Shown piece by piece: positions 23,979 to 31,840 of a stretch of DNA of 64,000 bases (positions within the stretch are counted from its first letter, which is position 1; each line of letters opens with the position of its first letter). The position numbers were made by a program, and so were the translations under genes. The DNA comes from Deinococcus arcticus. GTDB taxonomy: Bacteria > Deinococcota > Deinococci > Deinococcales > Deinococcaceae. The notes beneath the pieces are model-generated. The model saw only the letters and a program-made list of their open reading frames with translations. It did no database searches and was not told the origin of the DNA. The stretch is taken from NCBI RefSeq assembly GCF_003028415.1, contig NZ_PYSV01000010.1, forward strand, positions 85,560 to 149,559, read 5' to 3'.

Positions 23979-24051
23979 AAGTACGTTGCACCGGGAGTGG
24001 AGACTTTGCGGTGCTCTCCTGCAAAGTCGTAACGTGAGGTGCAACGTACTT
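23979..24051 (+). repeat. palindromic unit R2, copy 2 (diverged core)
   Basis: 73 bases with perfect 14-base terminal inverted repeats AAGTACGTTGCACC and GGTGCAACGTACTT and an inner hairpin GACTTTGC/GCAAAGTC. Same length and end design as copy 1 but a different core, so structure rather than sequence appears to be conserved. Confidence 0.8.
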
Positions 24052-24198
24052 AAGCGCCACCCCGGACGGAACGCCTGTGCGTCCAGGGCCGCTTGGAAGG
24101 GGATGGGACTGTTTCCTGACCGGCCTTCCGGGTGTTCCCGGGTTCGCTCTGCGCTGCGCCTCGGTGAGTCTGCTTTTTCCCCGCTGTCGGCTCACCTG
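24052..24198. other. non-coding stretch between repeat clusters
   Basis: 147 bases between the R3/R2 composite and R1 copy 2. No start signals, gene or clear terminator found. Confidence 0.4.
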
Positions 24199-24357
24199 AT
24201 ACGGACTGCCGTCCATTTCCGTACCATCCGGGAAGAAGGGGGATGTTCTCCGCCTTCGGCGCTGTTCCAGCCCAATTCCCGGAAATCCCTATTTTTTCCT
24301 TCTTCCGCTGGTCGGAAAAATTCCGGAGCACGTTCCGGAATGTTTCGGAACCCGTAT
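24199..24357 (+). repeat. dispersed element R1, copy 2
   Basis: 159 bases, ATACGGACTGCCGTCC to CGGAACCCGTAT, with both terminal ATACGG/CCGTAT intact. The right-end palindrome is ATTCCGGA (24320-24327) and TCCGGAAT (24334-24341), fully paired. Lies just upstream of the transporter promoter region. Confidence 0.9.
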
Positions 24358-24434
24358 GAGTTCCCCACAAGGGCGCATCTGCTACCCTGCGGGGCGGCCC
24401 GCGACCTGTTTTGTCGCTGTGGCTGGAGGCATCT

Positions 24435-24992
24435 ATGAACCATTCTCCCGCTCGGGGCCTGCTTGCCCCGCTGCCCCTGCTCCTGATTGCCCTGTATGCC
24501 CTGAGCATTCTGCTCGCCAACTTCACGCTGAACACCTTCATTCCGCTGCCCGTGTTTGGGCTGCTCAGCGTGGGCACCATCTTCTTCGCCGCCGTGTTCA
24601 CCCTGCGCGACCGCATTCACCGCGCGGGCGGCCTGAACGCCGTGTATCTCGCCATAGGCACGGCGCTGCTGGTGAACACGGCATTCGCCCTGGTCACGGA
24701 TACCTCGTGGCGCTTTATTGGCGCCAGCTTCCTGGCGATTCTGGTGAGCGAGCTGGCCGACACGGCCGTGTACCAGCGCCTGATCCGGCGCCGCTGGTGG
24801 ACCCGGGTGCTGGCCAGCAACGCGCTCAGCGTGCCGCTGGACTCGATTCTGTTTACCCTGCTGGCGTTCTGGGGCGATAAAAGCAGCAACGAGATCACCC
24901 AGATTATCTTTGCCGACATCGTGGCCAAGTTCCTGATCGCCGCGCTGTTCGCGATCCGGCTGCGGCACGCGGCGCGGTCCATCGCGGCGTGA
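24435..24992 (+). CDS. VUT family queuosine-precursor transporter (YhhQ type)
   Basis: 185-residue integral membrane protein with about six helices. The pattern FIPLPVFGLLSVGTIFFAAVFTLRD (quoted as FGLLSVGTIFF and AVFTLRD), FLAILVSELADTAVYQ and SNALSVPLDSILF matches the VUT/DUF165 family, whose E. coli member YhhQ imports the queuosine precursors preQ0 and preQ1. GGAGG lies 5-9 bases before the ATG at 24435. Two small hairpins lie in the leader (about 24390-24420). The following gene overlaps by GTGA and encodes a QueF-like protein, which supports a queuosine-related role. Confidence 0.88.
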   Translation: MNHSPARGLLAPLPLLLIALYALSILLANFTLNTFIPLPVFGLLSVGTIFFAAVFTLRDRIHRAGGLNAVYLAIGTALLVNTAFALVTDTSWRFIGASFLAILVSELADTAVYQRLIRRRWWTRVLASNALSVPLDSILFTLLAFWGDKSSNEITQIIFADIVAKFLIAALFAIRLRHAARSIAA

Positions 24993-25372
24993 GTGAGGCG
25001 CCTGAGCCCGCCGCCCGGCTGCGGGTGATTGCCAACGCCCGCCCGGACCTGAGCACCCTGGTGGAGCATGTGCTGCACCTGCCTCCCCTGTGCCCGGCCA
25101 CCGGCAACCCGGGCCCCGGCAGCACCCTGGCCCTGCGCTACGAGGCGGGCCCGGGGCTGCTGGAACTGTTCAGCCTGGACAGCTACATAGACGCCTTTGT
25201 GGGGCACCCCGTGGTGCGCGACATGGAATTTTTCGTGCAGACCGTGGCCCAGGACGCGGCCAACGCGCTGGGCCAGCCGGTCACGGCCCACGCCGACGTG
25301 GCCTTTAAGGGCCTGCGCCAGGGCCAGCGGGTGACCGTAACCGCCGCGCCGCAGGATAAAGCCAGCCGCTAA
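24989..25372 (+). CDS. QueF-like T-fold protein lacking several catalytic residues
   Basis: 127 residues from a GTG overlapping the transporter stop. The segment LCPATGNPGPGS aligns with the QueF signature CPxTGQPD, keeping the nucleophilic Cys (Cys35) but with Gly42 in place of the catalytic Asp; LLELFSLDSY (from Glu59) aligns with the NADPH motif ESKSLKLY but lacks its Lys; FVGHPVVRD aligns with the FRNHGDFHE loop but has Arg-Asp for His-Glu. QueF reduces preQ0 to preQ1. This homologue probably binds a deazaguanine but may not be a nitrile reductase. Coupling to a queuosine-precursor transporter supports the pathway. Confidence 0.7.
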   Translation: MSEAPEPAARLRVIANARPDLSTLVEHVLHLPPLCPATGNPGPGSTLALRYEAGPGLLELFSLDSYIDAFVGHPVVRDMEFFVQTVAQDAANALGQPVTAHADVAFKGLRQGQRVTVTAAPQDKASR

Positions 25373-25396
25373 AGCCCGGCCCCTGTGGCCTGTCAC

Positions 25397-25434
25397 GCGC
25401 CGGACGCCTTGAAGAGGGTGTCCGGCGCCCTGGT
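25397..25434. terminator. bidirectional terminator between convergent genes
   Basis: Arms GCGCCGGACGCC and GGTGTCCGGCGC pair over 12 positions (one G-T) around an 8-base loop, followed by CCTGGTTT. It lies between the convergent QueF-like and GH31 genes. Confidence 0.75.
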
Positions 25435-27900
25435 TTAGCGGTCCTCAACCTCCAGGGCGTCGGGGTCGGGGCCGCTCTCCTCGTCTTCATCAAGTTCTAG
25501 GGTGACGGCCGACCAGCGCGCCGGGAGGGTCAGGGACAGCACGCCGTCCTCGTAGGTGTAGTTGACGGCACCCTCGGCGCGGCGCACATGCCCCAGGCCC
25601 GCCACACGCAGGGTCACGCGCGGTTCGGGGAAGCTCTCGCCCTCCACCTCGCGGCGAATCAGCACCTGCGTGCCGTGGCGCTCGCCCAGCAGCCGGGTCA
25701 TCCGGCCGCGCACCGGGCCGTCGCCGCCGTCCTCGTACAGCTGGCCCACGAAGCCGTGGGGCCCGGCGTGGACCAGCCATGTCAGGTCTGCCCAGCGCGC
25801 GGTGGTGGTGTGCGGGGCCCCCTGGGTCAGGGCCAGCGCCTCGCCCGCGCGCAGGTACAGAGGCAGCGTGTCCAGCGGCGCGGGCGCAGTAACAAACCGC
25901 TCGCCCCCGTGGATGGCCCCGAAGCGGCCCAGGTTGAACACCTCGGCCCAGCGGCCCGCTGGCAGGTACACCTGGCGCCGGCGCCCGCCGCTGCGCAGCA
26001 CCGGGGCCACCAGCAGGCCCTCGCCCAGCAGGTACTGGCTGTCCTCGCGCAGCGCGTCCTCGTCGCCGGGGAAGTGCAGGGCCAGCGGGCGCAGCAGCGG
26101 CAGCCCGGTGCGGGTGGCCGCGTGCGCCAGGGTGTACAGGTGCGGCAGCAGCCGGTAACGCAGGTTCAGCGCCGCGCCCACCAGCGCCGTGTAGGGCTCG
26201 CCAAAGCGCCAGGGTTCCTGGTCGGCGGTGCCCAGGGCCGCGTGGTTGCGCACGAAGGTATAGCCCAGCGCCGCCTGATACCAGCGCACCAGCAGTTCGC
26301 CCGTGCTGTCGCCGCCAAATCCGCCCACGTCGGCCCCCACGAACGGCACGCCGCTCAGGCCCAGGCCGCCCAGCATGGGCAGACTGAGGGCCAGATGCCC
26401 CCAGCTGGCCGCGTTATCGCCGGTCCACACCGCCGCCGAACGCTGAATGCCCGCAGAGCCCGCCCGCGTGAGAATCCAGGGCCGGATGCCCGGACTGAAG
26501 CGGGCGTAACCGGCGCGGCTGGCCTCGTTCATGCCGTTGGCGTACACGTTATGCACTTCCAGGTGGGTGCGGGTGCCGTGCCGGGCGCCATAAGGCAGGG
26601 TCTTGCCCTCAGTGGGCTGCGGCTGGCGCAGGGAAAAGCACGCGGGCTCGTTCATGTCGTTCCACTGGCCCTGGATGCCGGCCTCGGCCAGAAAGCGGTG
26701 ATGGCCCGCCCACCACGCCACCACCTCGGGGCGGGTGAAGTCGGGGAAGACTGCCGGGTCCGGCCAGACCTCGCCTACCAGCACGTCGCCCCGGGCGGTG
26801 CGCACCAGATGGTCGCCGCGCACGGCTTCCTCGTAGACCTCGTAGCCCGCTTCCACCTTCACGCCCGGGTCCACGATGGGCACCAGTTTCACCCCCTGGC
26901 CCGCTGCCTCTTTGACCAGCGCCCGCAGGTCCGGGAAGTTCGCGCGGTTCACCGTCCAGACCTTGTAGGCGTCCATGTAGTCAATGTCCACGTACACGCT
27001 GTCCAGGGGCAGGCCGCGCTCGCGGTAGCCGGCAATCACGGCGCGCAGGTCGCCTTCGGTGCGGTAACCCCAGCGGCTCTGCGCGGCGCCCAGGGCCCAC
27101 AGCGGCGGCATGGGGGCTGTGCCGGTCAGTTCCGCGTAGCGGCGCAGCACGTCGGCGGGGCGGGGCCCGGCGATCACGTACAGGTCCAGCTCTGGCCCCG
27201 CCGAGGCCACGCGCAGTTCATCCGGGTGCGTGCGCGCCACGTCCGCTTCCAGGCGCCAGGATTCATCCACGAACAGCCCGTGGGCGCGGCCCCCCTGCAG
27301 CACGGTGGTGAAGGGAATGGAGACGTACAGCGGATCGGTTTCCAGGTGGTGGGGAAAGCAGTCGGTGTTCCAGAAGGTCAGGTGCAGGCCGCGTTTGTCC
27401 AGCGGGCCCACCTTCTCGCCAAAGCCCAGGTACGCCGCGCCCTCGGGGGCCGTCAGGCTCAGGCGGGTGCGGCGCAGCTGCACCTGATCCGGCGAGAGCG
27501 CCGGGTGAGCGCGTGGGGGCTCGCCGGTCCAGGCCCGCGCCTCGGCCAGCACCCGCGCGCCGGGGCCGCTGCCACTGAGCACCTGCCACTCGCCCGTGCG
27601 GCGGTCCAGCTTCAGGCCCAGGCCCCCGCCAATGATCAGCAGGTCGTGGCCCTGTTCGCTGGCACTCAGGCTCACGCCCTCGGGCAGCCCGGGGCGCAGG
27701 GCAAAGCTAGTTTTGGGCGCGGGGCGGGGAAAGGACAGCGCACTGGCGCGCGCTTCTGGCACCAGGCGCACACGCAGCACGCCCGGCAGCGGGGCCGAGA
27801 CCAGCAGCAGGTCCGTCTCGCCCCACGCCCGCACCTGGGTGCCCTGCCGCCCCGGGGCGGGGGCGCCTCCCACTTCCACCGCAAATGAACTCAGGCGCAT
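25435..27900 (-). CDS. GH31 alpha-glucosidase
   Basis: 821-residue glycoside hydrolase of family 31, expected to release glucose from alpha-linked oligosaccharides; cytosolic (no signal peptide). The nucleophile is Asp415 in GQWNDMNEPACF and the acid/base is the Asp in WTGDNAASWGHL further on; GVPFVGADVGGF and the N-terminal galactose-mutarotase-like sandwich are also typical. C-terminal ~60 residues are acidic (DEDEESGPDPDALEVEDR). The ATG at 27898-27900 has TACGCT 6 bases upstream on the minus strand, a leaderless arrangement. Confidence 0.95.
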   Translation of the reverse strand: MRLSSFAVEVGGAPAPGRQGTQVRAWGETDLLLVSAPLPGVLRVRLVPEARASALSFPRPAPKTSFALRPGLPEGVSLSASEQGHDLLIIGGGLGLKLDRRTGEWQVLSGSGPGARVLAEARAWTGEPPRAHPALSPDQVQLRRTRLSLTAPEGAAYLGFGEKVGPLDKRGLHLTFWNTDCFPHHLETDPLYVSIPFTTVLQGGRAHGLFVDESWRLEADVARTHPDELRVASAGPELDLYVIAGPRPADVLRRYAELTGTAPMPPLWALGAAQSRWGYRTEGDLRAVIAGYRERGLPLDSVYVDIDYMDAYKVWTVNRANFPDLRALVKEAAGQGVKLVPIVDPGVKVEAGYEVYEEAVRGDHLVRTARGDVLVGEVWPDPAVFPDFTRPEVVAWWAGHHRFLAEAGIQGQWNDMNEPACFSLRQPQPTEGKTLPYGARHGTRTHLEVHNVYANGMNEASRAGYARFSPGIRPWILTRAGSAGIQRSAAVWTGDNAASWGHLALSLPMLGGLGLSGVPFVGADVGGFGGDSTGELLVRWYQAALGYTFVRNHAALGTADQEPWRFGEPYTALVGAALNLRYRLLPHLYTLAHAATRTGLPLLRPLALHFPGDEDALREDSQYLLGEGLLVAPVLRSGGRRRQVYLPAGRWAEVFNLGRFGAIHGGERFVTAPAPLDTLPLYLRAGEALALTQGAPHTTTARWADLTWLVHAGPHGFVGQLYEDGGDGPVRGRMTRLLGERHGTQVLIRREVEGESFPEPRVTLRVAGLGHVRRAEGAVNYTYEDGVLSLTLPARWSAVTLELDEDEESGPDPDALEVEDR

Positions 27901-27921
27901 GGTTTCAGCGTACTCCCTGCG

Positions 27922-28671
27922 CTACCCCACCCCCAGAAATTCCACCTGCACGCCGCTTTCATCGGCCGCGCGCCGGGCGCCCTGCAGCAGGGCCTGGGCC
28001 CCGGGGCGCAGGGCGCGTTCGGGGCGCTGCCACAGGGCCTGGGCCACCTTGCTGGCCCGGCGCACCACCAGGACCTCGCCCGGCAGGGCCAGCCCCACCG
28101 CCGCCAGCAGCGCCTGGGCACTGGGCGGCACCTCCGAGGCAAAGTCCAGCGGCACGTGGGCCGTCACGCGCTCGCCGGGGCGGCGCAGGCTCACGCGGGC
28201 CTCGTCGCCGGCGGCGCGCTGCTCGATCAGTACGTCGGAGCGGGTTTCGGTCAGGCCAGGGGTGCCCAGGCCACGCCGGGCGTCGTTGGCCAGCAGGTGC
28301 GCGGCCTGCATGTGGCGCCGGGTGCGGGGGGCGTAGCGCACGCGCAGGTCCACGCCGCGCACCTCGGCCTCCTCGCGGACCTCGCGGGCGGCCTCCGAGA
28401 GAAATTCCGGACCCCGGCCCCGCCCCACCGAGGCAATGACCGCCTCGTTGTCGGTGTGCACGGTCAGGGGCTGCCCCGGGGGCGCGGCGCGCACCGCCTC
28501 CAGAACCGCGCGCACCTCGGCGGCGTTGTTGTCCGGCGCGCGCAGCTGGCCCTGCACCCGGGCCGGCAGCGCGCCCGGCACGATCAGGATCAGGCCCCAG
28601 CCGCCGATCCCGCTCAGCCCCTCTTCCGTGGGCACCTCGTGCCAGCTTGCATCCACAAACGCCTGATTCAC
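27922..28671 (-). CDS. ribonuclease H-like protein with C-terminal extension
   Basis: 249 residues. N-terminal RNase HI-like domain: Asp7 in FVDASW, Glu52 in DNNAAEVRAV, Asp74 in VHTDNEAVI, and Asp in LLANDARRG as the fourth carboxylate, so it looks catalytically complete for cleaving RNA in RNA-DNA hybrids. Residues from about 150 form an extra region of unknown role. The start is GTG, with AGAGG about 9 bases upstream. It is 21 bases from the GH31 gene downstream but that gene seems to have its own promoter. Confidence 0.8.
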   Translation of the reverse strand: MNQAFVDASWHEVPTEEGLSGIGGWGLILIVPGALPARVQGQLRAPDNNAAEVRAVLEAVRAAPPGQPLTVHTDNEAVIASVGRGRGPEFLSEAAREVREEAEVRGVDLRVRYAPRTRRHMQAAHLLANDARRGLGTPGLTETRSDVLIEQRAAGDEARVSLRRPGERVTAHVPLDFASEVPPSAQALLAAVGLALPGEVLVVRRASKVAQALWQRPERALRPGAQALLQGARRAADESGVQVEFLGVG

Positions 28672-29001
28672 GCTGCTTTCTACCTCTCAGTCTCAGATGG
28701 AACTCGGGTGCGCCGAGGGCGAGGGGCGAGCAAACACCAGCAGGGCCAGACCGCCGGCGATGGACAAGCATCTGTGCGCCTTTCCAAGATGCTGTGGAAG
28801 CACAGGAGGCCCGGATCAGAGGCGCCCGGCGGACTGCGCCTATTCTTTCCCGCCAGTGGCCCCGCGCGCCCTATGGCTTTCTTGATGCCGGGGGGCGGCC
28901 TCTGGCCTGCAGCGTCTATCAGAGCGCACGCCGGGCCCCGCGCGCATCGGCCAGGTGGTTTAGGCCAGCGGCCCGGGCGCCGAATGGGGAATACTGCCCT
29001 C
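28672..29001. other. 330-base divergent gap between RNase H and pyrE
   Basis: No gene supported. An open frame in phase with pyrE runs through it but lacks start signals and typical composition. An AATACT box (28990-28995) lies 6 bases before the pyrE ATG. Confidence 0.45.
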
Positions 29002-29562
29002 ATGAACGTTCTTGAGCTGTATCAGCAGGCCGGCGCCTACCACGAGGGTCACTTTCTGCTGGCCAGCGGGCGCCACAGCCCCAAGTTCCTGCAAAGCACC
29101 ACCGTGCTGCAGCACCCCCAGTACACCGAGCAGATTGGGCGGGCACTGGCGCAGGCGGTCAGGGACGCCGGGATTCAGGCCCAGTTCATCATTGGTCCGG
29201 CGATGGGCGGGGTGGTGCTGGCCTACGAAACGGCCCGCCACTATGGCACCCGCGCCCTCTTTGCCGAGAAAGACGGGCAGGGCGGCATGAAGATCCGGGA
29301 AGCCTTTACGGTGGCGCCCGGGGAGACCTTTGTGGCGGTGGAGGACGTGCTGACCACGGGCGGCAGTGTGTTGAAGGCCGTGCGGGCGGCGGAGGCGGCG
29401 GGGGGGCGGTGCGTGGGGATTGCCTGCATCGTGGACCGGCGCAAAGAGGGAGGCGAACTGGGGGGGTATCCGCTGGTGGCGCTGACGCGGCTGGTGTTTG
29501 ACACGTATGCGCCGGATGAGGTGCCGGCGTGGCTGGCAGCGATTCCGCTGCAGGAGATTTGA
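29002..29562 (+). CDS. pyrE: orotate phosphoribosyltransferase
   Basis: 186-residue enzyme joining orotate and PRPP to give OMP in pyrimidine synthesis. HFLLASGRHSPKF near the N-terminus, GPAMGGVVLAYETAR, FAEK and the PRPP loop VAVEDVLTTGGS are all present. The start matches the family and has an AATACT box 6 bases upstream. It stands alone; other pyrimidine genes are not in the window. Confidence 0.95.
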   Translation: MNVLELYQQAGAYHEGHFLLASGRHSPKFLQSTTVLQHPQYTEQIGRALAQAVRDAGIQAQFIIGPAMGGVVLAYETARHYGTRALFAEKDGQGGMKIREAFTVAPGETFVAVEDVLTTGGSVLKAVRAAEAAGGRCVGIACIVDRRKEGGELGGYPLVALTRLVFDTYAPDEVPAWLAAIPLQEI

Positions 29563-29590
29563 GGGGGGTGAGGGTGGGGCTTGCGGGCTG

Positions 29591-29827
29591 GCCCCACCCC
29601 CCCAGCCCGCCTACCCCGGAGGGGCAGGGGGGAGCGACGTTAGCACTGGGCAAGAGTTTTTACTGGTGTTGGCTGGGGTTGCTCGACCAAGGGACGTGTC
29701 CGGCTCCGACGCCATCTTCCGCCCCACCGCAATGGCCCGCGCGCTGCGCGCACGACGGCCTCGTCTGGACCCGGGCGGTGAAGGAGCACTGGCAACTTGG
29801 TGCGGCCCGGCAGGTTCTACTTTCAAC
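29591..29827 (+). repeat. GC-rich element R4, copy A
   Basis: About 237 bases from GCCCCACCCCCCCAGCCC to GGTTCTACTTTCAAC. Shares with copy B the blocks GGCAAGAGTTT, GGCTGGGGTTGCTC, GACGTGTCCGGCT, GCGCGCTGCGCGCACGACGG and CTCGTCTGGACCCGGGC. It lies between pyrE and the ABC genes. With the end of pyrE it also forms the hairpin GGGTGGGGC/GCCCCACCC (29572-29601). Nothing else is seen in this gap (29563-29937). Confidence 0.85.
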
Positions 29828-29937
29828 TTCAAAACACAAAGGCAGGAGGCGAGGGACGTGTTGGCCCTCGCCTCCTGCTGTCTCTACGCCCTACTCCCGT
29901 CTTTCCCTACACCTCACAACCCACGTCTCACCCCCCT

Positions 29938-31737
29938 TTACTCCCCTTCCTCCGCCCACAGTGCCCGCATCTCCTGGCTGCGCTCCAGCAGCTGTGGCAG
30001 GGTGCCCTCGTCGGTCACGCGGCCGGCTTGCAGCAGCAGAATGCGGTCGGCGCGCAGCAGGGCGGCGCGGCGGTGGCTGACCACCAGACAGGTGGCGTCG
30101 GTGGTGCTCAAGCCCTGCCACAGCTGGGCTTCGGTGCGGGCGTCCAGGGCGCTGGAGACGTCGTCAAACACCAGCAGATCGGCGGGGCGGGCCAGCATGC
30201 GGGCCACGGCCGCGCGCTGAATCTGGCCGCCGGACAGTTTGACGCCGCGCGCGCCCACCGGGGTATCCAGGCCGCTGTGCAGCGCCCCCAGGTCCGCTTC
30301 CAGCACCGCCAGCTGCACCGCGCGCTCCAGGTGGGCAGGGTCAGCGCCACTGGTGATGTTCTCGGCCAGGGTGTCGGAAAACAGGTTGGGCAGCTGGGCT
30401 GTGTAGGCGCTGCGGGGCGGCACCAAGAAGGTGGCAGGGTCCTCCACGGCCTCACCGTTCCAGAACACCTGCCCGCCCTGCACCGGAATCAGGCCCAGCA
30501 CGGCGCGCAGCAGGGTGGTCTTGCCGCTGCCAATGCGGCCAGTCACCACCACAAATTCGCCGCGGCGCAGGGTGAAACTGGCGTCCTGAATGCCCAGCCC
30601 GCCCGGGTGGGTGGCGGTGAGGTGCTGCACCCGCAGCTCCTGCAGCGGCTGGGCCGCCGGGGCCGGGGGTGCGGGCGGCGGGTCGCCCTGCAGGTACACC
30701 GCGTGGTGCGCCACGATGGTGGTGTCCGGGGCGTCTTGCAGGAGGCGGGTCATGCGGTCGTAGCTGACCCCGGTGCGGCGGTGGCGGGCAATGGCGTCGC
30801 CAAAAAAGCCCATGGAGCCGGTCAGGCGCGGCAGCAGGCCGATAAACAGCACAAAGTCTTCAATGCCCAGGGCGCCGCCGCGCACCTTGTTGGCGCCCAG
30901 CAGCAGCACCAGCCCCACGGCGAGGTTCACCATGTTGGTGTTCACGCCCCGGATCAGTTCGGTCAGCAGCACGTCGCGCAGGGCGGCGTGGCGCCGCGTC
31001 TCGCCCAGGGCGCGCAGGTGCGTGACCATGCTGCCTTCCTGGGCGGCCAGCTTCACGGCGCTCACCGCGCCAAAGGTCTCCCCGATAAAGTCGGTCACGC
31101 GGGCGGTGGCCTCGCGCATGCGGCGGCGGTAGCTGCGGATGGTGGGCGACAGGCGCTGCACGAACAGCACCATCAGCAGCAGCGGCGCGCAGACCAGCAG
31201 GGTAATCAGCGGGTCCACCCGGGCCATCAGGGTGATCGCCACCACCGAGTACAGCACGAAGCCCGCACCGTCCACCCAGACCTCGGTATAGCCGGCCACA
31301 TCGTCCACATCGTCGCGGAAGCGGCTGACTGCCTCGGCGGGGGTGTCGGGCAGGCGGCGGCTGCGCCGGGCGGTCAGCAGGTAGCCCAGCAGGTTGCGCC
31401 GCACCAGGGCGTCAAGCGTGTACCACAGTTCAATCCAGGCGCGAAACGCCCCATAGAAAATGCCAAAGCGGCTCAGGCGCACGAAGGCAAACCAGCCCAG
31501 GGCCACCCAGGCGGCGGCAACCGCCGGGTCCAGGCGTTGCCCGGCGCTCTGCAGCTCATCGGCCCGTTCCAGCGCGCCGAAGATGCCACTGACCGCCAGG
31601 GTCAGCAGCGCGGGCGAGGCGTGCACCATGCTCCACATCAGCAGATTGAAGGCGAACAGGCCGGGGCGGTACTTGAACAGCTCTCTGGACAGCGCGAAGG
31701 TGCGTTCGGTGGGTGGGGGCAGGGGAGTGGTGGTCAT
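29938..31737 (-). CDS. ABC exporter half-transporter, degenerate Walker B (subunit 2)
   Basis: 599-residue fused permease-ATPase (type IV exporter). Six helices in residues 1-320, then the ATPase: Walker A GRIGSGKTTLL near 402, signature LSGGQ near 500, Walker B LLVFDDVSSALD near 524, H-loop VVSHRR. The Walker B catalytic Glu is Asp here, as in heterodimeric exporters with one inactive site. The start at 31735-31737 has GGAG about 8 bases upstream. The partner gene lies 103 bases upstream on the same strand. Substrate unknown; drugs, lipids or peptides are typical. Confidence 0.9.
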   Translation of the reverse strand: MTTTPLPPPTERTFALSRELFKYRPGLFAFNLLMWSMVHASPALLTLAVSGIFGALERADELQSAGQRLDPAVAAAWVALGWFAFVRLSRFGIFYGAFRAWIELWYTLDALVRRNLLGYLLTARRSRRLPDTPAEAVSRFRDDVDDVAGYTEVWVDGAGFVLYSVVAITLMARVDPLITLLVCAPLLLMVLFVQRLSPTIRSYRRRMREATARVTDFIGETFGAVSAVKLAAQEGSMVTHLRALGETRRHAALRDVLLTELIRGVNTNMVNLAVGLVLLLGANKVRGGALGIEDFVLFIGLLPRLTGSMGFFGDAIARHRRTGVSYDRMTRLLQDAPDTTIVAHHAVYLQGDPPPAPPAPAAQPLQELRVQHLTATHPGGLGIQDASFTLRRGEFVVVTGRIGSGKTTLLRAVLGLIPVQGGQVFWNGEAVEDPATFLVPPRSAYTAQLPNLFSDTLAENITSGADPAHLERAVQLAVLEADLGALHSGLDTPVGARGVKLSGGQIQRAAVARMLARPADLLVFDDVSSALDARTEAQLWQGLSTTDATCLVVSHRRAALLRADRILLLQAGRVTDEGTLPQLLERSQEMRALWAEEGE

Positions 31738-31750
31738 GCGGGGGCTCCAT

Positions 31751-31835
31751 ATGGGTGTGGGTTGTCGGTGGTGGGGTGTAGGGCCGGCGGCAGAGCGCCG
31801 TGTGGTTCCCACAGCCCACAACCCACGGCCCACAT
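31751..31835. repeat. imperfect inverted repeat between the two ABC genes
   Basis: The intergenic sequence reads ATGGGTGTGGGTTGTCGGTG on one side and has CCCACAGCCCACAACCCACG followed by GCCCACAT on the other, which are largely complementary and could form a long stem between the two coding regions. The loop holds GGCCGGCGGCAGAGCGCCG. Confidence 0.65.
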
Positions 31836-31840
31836 CCCCC

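Noticed and set aside
23801..24051. CRISPR-like array
   Set aside because: Only two repeats of each unit, units are palindromic composites rather than repeat-spacer, and no cas genes are near.
24358..24434. preQ1 riboswitch before the queuosine-precursor transporter
   Set aside because: The leader has two small hairpins but I could not place the preQ1-I or preQ1-II core sequences.
25588..27888. 766-codon plus-strand frame opposite the GH31 gene
   Set aside because: GH31 catalytic motifs are on the minus strand; this is its shadow.
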